DNA of 64,000 bases from Toxoplasma gondii ME49 (taxonomy: Eukaryota > Apicomplexa > Conoidasida > Eucoccidiorida > Sarcocystidae). Position 1 is the stretch's first letter. The number at the start of each line of letters is the position of its first letter. The stretch spans positions 62,001 through 126,000 of the forward strand of contig NC_031467.1 of the NCBI RefSeq assembly GCF_000006565.2. Reading direction: 5' to 3'. Below the pieces are notes generated by a model. That model did no database searches. It was not told the DNA's origin and saw only the letters and a program-made list of their open reading frames with translations. Positions 57,801 through 64,000 of the stretch are shown piece by piece. The position numbers were made by a program, and so were the translations under genes.

Positions 57801-59735
57801 TCCATTCGTCTCCATTATCCTCCCTGTCTCTCTGAAAGTTTCTCTGCCTTCGTCTGTCTTCCTGTGTTTCTGTCTTCTGTCGCTGCGTCAGTCTCTGTTG
57901 TCTGTTCGCGTGGAAGTAGTTCTCTGTACGTCGTCTTCTTCGTTTTCGTTTATCCCACTGTTCAGGACATCCCCTTCAGTGTGCTTTGTTTCTTCTTGCT
58001 GCAAGGCAAATTGTGTTTCTCTGTTCAGCCATTCCTCTATGGCAAAGTCTTTCTCATTCCTTTCAGGACAACTCTGGTGCCCGGTTTTTCTGACTCTGGT
58101 TCTGTCTTTTTCTGGCGTATCTTCTCGTGTCTTTTCTTCGTTCAGGACAGCTCTTTCGCTCTTTCTCTGCTGTACACGCAGCAGCTGATTGACTTGCTTC
58201 GCCCCCCACAGCGCGCCGTCTCGGCTGCGATTTCTTGGATGCGAGAAAAGATCGCTCCTCTCCTCCAAGACGCCTCTCCCCATGTTCGACAGGCTGTCAC
58301 TGTAGGTCGTCAGGACCGGCGGCAAGGAGGGGAGAGTCGAACGACAGCACCCTGGAGAGGAACGAACGAGCGAGACAAGAAGACAGAAAATGGAGAGACA
58401 GGGAGAAGCGAACGCGAAGAAGTGACTCATGGGGAAAGAAGGGAAGACGCGAGAGACAAGAAAGAAGAGAAGAAGAGAGAAAACGAAAAGAGGAGGACAG
58501 GAACAGAAAGGCACCATAGGAGGACGGGGGGGAGAGGAGAGCAGGGGGACCTGGAGAACCACAGGAAGAACATGGAGAGGGAACCTGAAGAGAAAGAGAA
58601 AGACTGCTGTCTGCGTTTGCAGACTCGGCTGATGTTTTTCTTTCGAAGCAAGGCACAGTGTCGGGTGAGATGTTGTTTTTGAAAGTGAGGCATATCCCAA
58701 AAATAAACTGGCGGTGTCTGGGAGAAATGCTCCTCAACTCGAGAGGGCGGACTGGTGTTCAGGTCTTTCTTGAAAGACCTACGGTCACCTACGCCCTGTC
58801 CAGAAATCTCGATATCCCGATGAGCACTCTGCGTCCCCCTGGCAGGCTGCATGGAGACCAGGGATGACAGTCGCATTGCCTGGGAGCTGTTTAGGAACTG
58901 AAAGAAAGTTGTTCGCGCCTGATGTGTGTGGGCAGGTCTCGACTCTTCTGTAGGCTAACGGACTACACTTTGAGAGACTTCTTTTCTGGCCTTTTGCAGG
59001 AATGTTGCGGACTTCTCGCCTACGCAGAACCGGAGCGAAGTTCGCTGGCTGCCTTCTTCGATTTAAACAGACGAACTGTCGTGGCGACAGCCGTGAACAG
59101 ATGCGTCCTTCGTGAGTCTGCTAGTCGCTCGTTTTTCTGTTTTCTTTTCCCCGACTGTTTCGCTGTCTTCGCCTAGAGGATATCCCGCATCTGCTTCGCC
59201 TTCCTTCTCCCGGTTTGCGGCTTTTCCTTCTCTCTCCTTTCCTTTTTTTCTCGCTGTCTTTCTCCCGCTCCTCATTTCTCGTTCTGCTCTACTTCTCGCC
59301 TCTCTTGCCTCTTTCTCTCTCTCTTCCTGCTGGTTCTCCTCTCCTGTCTGCTTCTCTCAGTCTTCTCTTTTGTTCTTTCTTCTTCCTTCTTCCTTCTTCT
59401 CCTCTTACTCCTTTGGCCATTGAGCCTCTGTTCTGACACGGGTGTTTCACCTCTCTTTTATTCGGTTCGTTCTCCGTTTCTTCCTCTGCTAGGAAGCATC
59501 TTCGTGTCTGTGACCTTCACAGCGAAACGGAAAGTGAAGGACGCGCGTTTCGTCTGTCTTGCATGCTTTATTCCACTAAGCCCCAAAGCCTTTCTCCTCC
59601 ACTTTGCCAAATAGCATCCTCTCGAACGCCGCCAGCGCTCTCTGCCTATCGATTTCTCCTCTAATGCATGCTTCCGCTTCTGACGCACTTTCTCGGCTTT
59701 CCGTCCTTTTGTCGGCACCGCCACCGCGCCCCCCT

Positions 59736-59773
<38 letters not shown>

Positions 59774-60664
59774 TATACATATATTCATATATATATATAT
59801 ATATATTCATATACATATATTCATATATATATATATATATACTTGTATATGTATATATATGAATATATGTCTGTCCTGTTCTTTGTAACCACAGCCTGTT
59901 CTTTTTTTTCTCTGTCTTTTATTTCTGGCTGGTTAAAATGTTGTCAGGTCACCATTTCCAAATTTCCTGCTGGTCTCCTTTGGAAATTCTCGTCAGGCAC
60001 CTCATCGCGTGCAGGTGCGCCGAATATAGGCCGAGTCGCGTGAACGGCTCGAACGCTGGTGCTTCCTCTCTCTTTTCACTCTGCATTCCTTTTCTCTGTC
60101 TGTGGTCGGTGACTTTTCCCAGGAGTTTCTTGCTGATCCGAAGGGGGTTTTCGCACCGTGTGTGAGCTTCCCCCTGCACTGGACCCGACTTCTGTTGACG
60201 GTGAATCGAGGAACTTCCATCCTTCCGTCGTTTCTCGGCGTTGTGTCTCTGCTGTCTTTCGTCCTCTCGCTTTCCTGTCGCGTCTTTTCTCTCTTTGAGC
60301 CGCCACGGCGCTTGTCTGTGTCGACTCGCGATTCATTCCTTTTTTCGACGCTCTTCAGGTCACCCAATTTTTCGCCTTCCTTCACCCGTTTCACTCCGCT
60401 GCTTCCCCCGCGACGTTGTTGTGAACGCGGTTCCTCATCGCGCGTCGCCTCTTTTCTTTTCTCAGACAGCTGCTGCGCGAGGCCTCTGGAAACCGGGGGC
60501 CTGTGCCTTCGCCGAGCTTGTTCTGCTACCCCCCGCCGATGCGTCTTCTTCTGCAGCCTTCAGAGGCCAAGTTGGCGGGCCAGAATTCAGAGAATGGCCC
60601 CCCCCTTATCGCCGACGACGGTGACGAAGACCTCGGAGAGTTGCCGCTGCTCTACAGTCCTTAA
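51812..60664 (+). CDS. RANBP9: RanBPM/Gid1-like SPRY-LisH-CTLH-CRA protein
   Basis: Scaffold subunit of the CTLH/GID E3 ubiquitin ligase (RanBP9/10, Gid1). Exons 51812-52090, 52656-52804, 53646-53958, 54609-55140, 56035-56264, 56889-56973, 57326-57426, 58146-58301, 59000-59111, 59948-60014 and 60466-60664 close in phase to 740 aa. SPRY is at about 50-246: ACTALYAG-type strand [31 protein letters not shown], then [32 protein letters not shown] and [10 protein letters not shown], closely paralleling human RanBP9. LisH follows ([21 protein letters not shown], about 272-295 region), then an acidic insert with EERAV repeats (about 328-370), CTLH ([19 protein letters not shown]) and CRA ([42 protein letters not shown]). 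The N-terminus has a poly-Ser run. The start is the first ATG in the exon and is not otherwise constrained. The linker exon 56035-56264 is phase-consistent but not conserved. Confidence 0.93.
53429..53486. repeat. 15-bp tandem repeat in an intron
   Basis: Four near-identical GGTTCTCTCTGCCTC units inside the intron that interrupts the SPRY domain. Confidence 0.85.
54841..54966 (+). repeat. 15-bp coding tandem repeat (EERAV)
   Basis: GAAGAGAGAGCAGTC/T repeats in frame give seven exact EERAV pentapeptides flanked by EERAL- and EERT-type variants. It lies in the linker after LisH of the RanBPM-like gene and should form a highly charged helix or coiled coil. Confidence 0.95.
59739..59868. repeat. 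(TA)n microsatellite
   Basis: TA tracts alternating with TTCATATACATA. It lies in the RanBPM intron about 80 bp upstream of the 59948 acceptor. Confidence 0.95.
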
Positions 60665-60762
60665 GAAAGAGAGAACTTTCGTTCCTCAGAGAAACGAAGA
60701 CTCAGAGAAACGAAGACTCCTCCGACGGGTGTAGAGGGCGGTAAAGCGTCATCTCATGAAAT

Positions 60763-63242
60763 TCAGGACTCTGTCTGAAGCGCAGACACACCTTCAAACA
60801 TTTTCCGCGTTCGCTTCAGCGCCTCGTCAATTCTCTGCTGAGTCTTCAGTGCCGAGGGAGGGACTTCTCTCAGTCGGCAAAGACGTCCGAAGAAATCGAC
60901 GGTCTCTCCCCGCATATTCCTTGTATCCAGGTCTGCGGAGGCAAATGGCGCATGCATTTCTGGAGATGAGTCGCCGAAAAACACAGAAGGACGCCTCGTT
61001 TTCCTTGTCTGTGTCTGTATGTTGATGTGACGAGGGCTCCCTTCACGGTCCTGCGGTGCCTATAGGGTATGTGTAGAGTTGCGCAGTTTGGATGTTGGGT
61101 GTGCCTGCAAAGGTCATGAGGAGAGAGGCGTTCTGCAGAAGCGCCGAGGAAACTCGCGCGTCTGCAGAACGCCTCTGGAAACGGCCCGGGATAAGGCAGA
61201 GGGCATGAGTTTCTACTCATGGAAAAAACTGAAGCAAGTCGATGTGAAGGAAAGACGAGGCTGTGGGTGGGTGTGTAGGCAACTGTAAACGCACCCCACA
61301 GCCGCTGGGCGTCTGCGTCCTACGGTAGCCTGCCTTCTTTGTCCTGTACGAAAGAACAGTCTTTTCGAGTCTCTGCGACGCTCTGAATCGGAAACAGGGT
61401 AAATAAAGGAGAAGGCGAAGTGTGTTCTGTGTACTTTTCTGTGCTGCATTTCACGTTCTCGAATGCTCGTCCATTCCAGTAAGACAAAGAGAAAAGTATC
61501 AATTCTGGTCTCGGTAATCTCCTCTTCTATGGAATTGGCTTTTCTCTTTGCGTGCTCCGCGACGAATGCCTCCACGTCTTGCGAGTCCGTTGCTTCTTCC
61601 TTCCTCTCCAGGCTACTCCGACAATCAAAAGGTCTGTAATGCTTTTCTCTTACTGTGAGTTATCGCATCTTTTTGTTAGCAAGAAACGAGACGATACACC
61701 ATGAAACAGCCTCACTCCATCTATCTCTTCTTTTCTTTCCCCATGTATCTAAGCGGACCATGTACATTTGCATGCACATACAAACAAGTATACATATATA
61801 TATGTATATATGTATATATATATATATATATATTTGTATACGTGTGTGTATATATGTAGATATATATGAACAGTTCCCAGCTTGGATATCGTTCTTTGAG
61901 CTGTCTCAAGGAGTCTAGGGCGGTGGTGCCGTATACAGCAATCGTGAAGCGCCTGTTTTTTTTTCCTAACTGGAGTTCCCCATCAGGAGACAAGACTTTC
62001 CTGGCTTCTTCCAGGCTGTAACTCGCAAGAGGGGGAGAAACCAAAAAGCAGGATTTGTTTTTTGTGGAAACTCGGAGGGTTCTTCTCTCGACGCGTGTGG
62101 ACTGTCTACGACGGGAGATGAATGCGGTCTTTCTCAGTTCCATCATGAATACAAAAAACTTCTTTTGCATTACAGTGTGGCGATTGAAGCGAGCGCCAGC
62201 AGTCTTCCACCTGGCTGCGCAGGCTTCCTTTCTCTCCTTTCTCTGACGAGGCATCACACCGAACCTCGGAAGACAAAGTCGTTTTGAACGATTGAGTCGG
62301 TTTAAGGAAATCAAAAGCACTTTCACTAATACCCTCCACAAGCAACGTGACTGGAGGACCTCCACCGTTGCCTGAAAGTGAGCATGTGTCTGCGGTCACC
62401 ATGGGAGTCGAAAGAGCTCTCGCCAGTTGTTTTTCGAAGCGTAGCTCTCGAGCGCCTAGCTAGCACTGGCTGTTCGGTATTCCTTGTTTTTGAATAAAAA
62501 GTGATGTCTGTGAGTCAAAGCGGGAGGGCGACTGTGCTGTAGAGGCTGTGGGTCAGACAGGCAGAACAGTTACGCTGAGCTTCGAGCCAGTCCGGGCGGT
62601 GCGAGGAAGGCGGCCGTGACAGTGCTGCAGATTTGCGAAGGCGAACGAGAGGAAAACCGTTGACCGCAAAAACAACAGAAGCAAGATTCTCCGAAGGCCC
62701 TCTCTGCTTCGAGGGGAAAGGTCAGTCGGTTAAGGCTGCGTATCTGCGAGGCGCAGAAGGAAGAGACACAGGCCTTCTCAGGTCCTCCGTTTCGGGAAGA
62801 GCTGTGACTGGCGTTTGTTGGTTTCAACGAGATGCTGATCTGGTTCTTCCACGGGGGTCTTTCGACAACTGTCTAGAATCGAGTAACATGCGAAAAACAC
62901 ACACGCTGTTCCTGGGGAACAAGGAGAAAGAGGCAAGCAAACAACAGGCACTCTCTCCACAGGTCGCAGTCACTCTCACCCGCTGCTCGTGCGTGCCTTG
63001 CTGCCGCGTTTGGGGTAGAGAAACGCCGCGGCTATCCTTTTTCACGGACCAAAAAGATGCAAGTGCCGCGGAGCGCCGCCGCGCAGACGAACTGTCACCT
63101 CTTTGTCGAGTCGGGACAATCGCGAGTCACTGATGTTTGGACCCGTGGAATTGAGACTAGTGACAAGGTGCAATTCAAGTACACTTGAAGCCTTCAGCGC
63201 CTCAGCTTTCTCTTTGAAATCAGTTTCCGGGTCGCCGCTCGG
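60763..63242 (-). CDS. Unrecognised multi-exon gene
   Basis: Not assigned. Three exons splice in phase at the 3' end: 62015-61782 (or a shorter version), 61633-61455 and 60932-60763, ending at TGA. They read SLEEARKVLSPDGELQLGKK and FTIAVYGTTALDSLRQLKER, then DVEAFVAEHAKRKANSIEEE and TRIDTFLFVLLEWTSIRE, then RNMRGETVDFFGRLCRLRE and RKMFEGVSALQTES. Upstream, an exon near 62371-62180 (PPVTLLVEGISESAFDFL) and one at 63242-63099 (DFKEKAEALKASSVLELHLV) have good acceptors and coding texture, but I could not connect their phases. A first exon near 63323-63538 is possible. It is convergent with the RanBPM-like gene, with about 100 bp between stop codons. Confidence 0.5.
61783..61868. repeat. (TA)n microsatellite at an exon-intron boundary
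   Basis: A TA tract on the plus strand. On the minus strand it directly follows the coding sequence RYPSWELF and may be partly translated as Ile-Tyr repeats, depending on which donor is used. Confidence 0.9.
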
Positions 63243-63827
63243 CTGTCAACACAGAGACCTCTTCAGAACTTCCGAGAGTCGAACAGCGCCAGTCCTCATA
63301 AATCGCGTTTCAACGGCGGGACTCAGTTCTGACATTCTAGCGAAATCGACTCAGAATCCGCTTTCTTGGGTGTACTAGCGGCACCATTTTGTCTCTTTCC
63401 TTCGAAGCCTGAGAGCCTCGATCCTCTCGCCTTCGCTCTGCTGCTTCTCCCGGAATTCCGAGCGTTCCCTCGAATTTGCCTCAACCTTACTAGACGTTCG
63501 ATATCGCAATTCACGATTTTATATCCCCTCTCGCTCACGCGTTGAACCGCAGACGCACTCCCTCGAAAGCGTTAAACACTTGAGCGGTGACTCCAGCTCC
63601 AGGGACAAAAGCCGACGCGCTTGGTTCGTCACTCTGGGGATCTTGAAACTTTGCTTTCCTAAAATCAAAAATTTTCTGAAAATCAGGTTTTTTTTGCGTT
63701 GCGTATTTGCTTCCTCAAGACCCCCCTTTCCTAAAATCAAAAATTTTCTGAAAATCAGGTTTTTTTCTGCGTCGCGTATTTGCTTCCTCAAGACCCCCCT
63801 TTCCTAAAATCAAAAATTTTCTGCAAA
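63243..63827. other. Spacer with tandem repeats before the right-edge gene
   Basis: A minus-strand ORF at 63323-63538 starting MSERGYKIVNCDIERLVRLR could be a first exon of the gene to its left; its phase to the next exon does not fit. The rest is the 72-73 bp repeat region. Confidence 0.3.
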
Positions 63828-63840
63828 TCAGAGGTTTTTC
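63654..63840. repeat. 72-73 bp direct tandem repeat, about 2.5 copies
   Basis: The core AAAATCAAAAATTTTCTG starts at 63661, 63733 and 63806; the interval contains GCGTATTTGCTTCCTCAAGA. The first two copies are nearly identical. The last runs into the stop codon of the minus-strand edge gene. Confidence 0.95.
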
Positions 63841-64000
63841 TTCTTGGTTGTCGCGAGCCGCAAGTCCGCCTCCAGGGTGGCCCCCAGACGATTCAGAGCA
63901 GTCCCGACATTCAGTGCGATTTGATTTACGTCGTCTTGAACGAAGACGTCATCAACGGAGTTCTGGAAGTCGGAGAGGCTTCTGTCCGCCTTCCCGATTT
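63828..64000 (-). CDS. 3' end of a gene running off the right edge
   Basis: An open minus-strand frame enters from the window edge and ends at TGA 63828. The visible 57 residues read GKADRSLSDFQNSVDDVFVQ, then DDVNQIALNVGTALNRLGAT, LEADLRLATTKKKNL. This looks like a helical C-terminus with a basic tail. The family is not recognised and most of the gene is outside the window; the stretch could also be its last exon only. Confidence 0.55.
   Translation of the reverse strand, partial: IGKADRSLSDFQNSVDDVFVQDDVNQIALNVGTALNRLGATLEADLRLATTKKKNL

Noticed and set aside
60763..63242. Possible EME1/ERCC4-type nuclease partner
   Set aside because: Only a loose impression from VTLLVEG and IAVYG strands; no catalytic or helix-hairpin-helix motif is visible, so no name is given.

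Overview
The window reads as nuclear DNA of a coccidian apicomplexan, most likely Toxoplasma gondii or a close Sarcocystidae relative (Neospora, Hammondia). The reasons are GC-balanced DNA, many short exons joined by GT-AG introns with strong pyrimidine tracts, very long Ser/Pro/Glu-rich insertions inside conserved proteins, frequent GCATGC, and (TA)n microsatellites in introns and spacers. No prokaryotic, organellar or viral segment was recognised. All gene models below were built by reading splice sites, checking codon phase across each junction and matching remembered family motifs; no search was run.

Layout. (1) About 0.4-6.2 kb, minus: a large multi-exon protein of unknown function (about 1100 aa), with a small, poorly resolved plus-strand gene starting divergently at about 6.5 kb. 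(2) 11.8-26.3 kb, plus: a 17-exon 3',5'-cyclic nucleotide phosphodiesterase of about 2217 aa with two GAF-type modules and a complete class I catalytic domain. (3) 26.3-34.6 kb: a visibly more AT-rich island, mostly without recognisable genes, carrying one 488-residue ORF. (4) 34.6-46.2 kb, plus: a giant serine-rich protein (about 3000 aa) whose C-terminus lies in small exons lacking ATG codons and carries a duplicated HPGD-x6-C motif. (5) 46.8-49.7 kb, minus: a probable two-helix membrane protein followed upstream by the TRAPP subunit TRAPPC4/Trs23. (6) 51.8-60.7 kb, plus: an 11-exon RanBPM/Gid1-type protein (SPRY-LisH-CTLH-CRA) of 740 aa. (7) 60.8-63.2 kb, minus: exons of an unrecognised gene, then at the right edge the 3' end of another minus-strand gene preceded by a 72-73 bp tandem repeat.

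Functional sense. These are eukaryotic housekeeping and signalling genes, not an operon: cyclic-nucleotide breakdown (PDE), vesicle tethering (TRAPP), ubiquitin-ligase scaffolding (CTLH/GID complex), plus several lineage-specific proteins. The most interesting items are the PDE, whose NKFDE-type GAF signature is split by a roughly 175-residue insertion; the serine-rich giant, with its spliced-out in-frame stop and duplicated C-terminal motif; and the AT-rich island.
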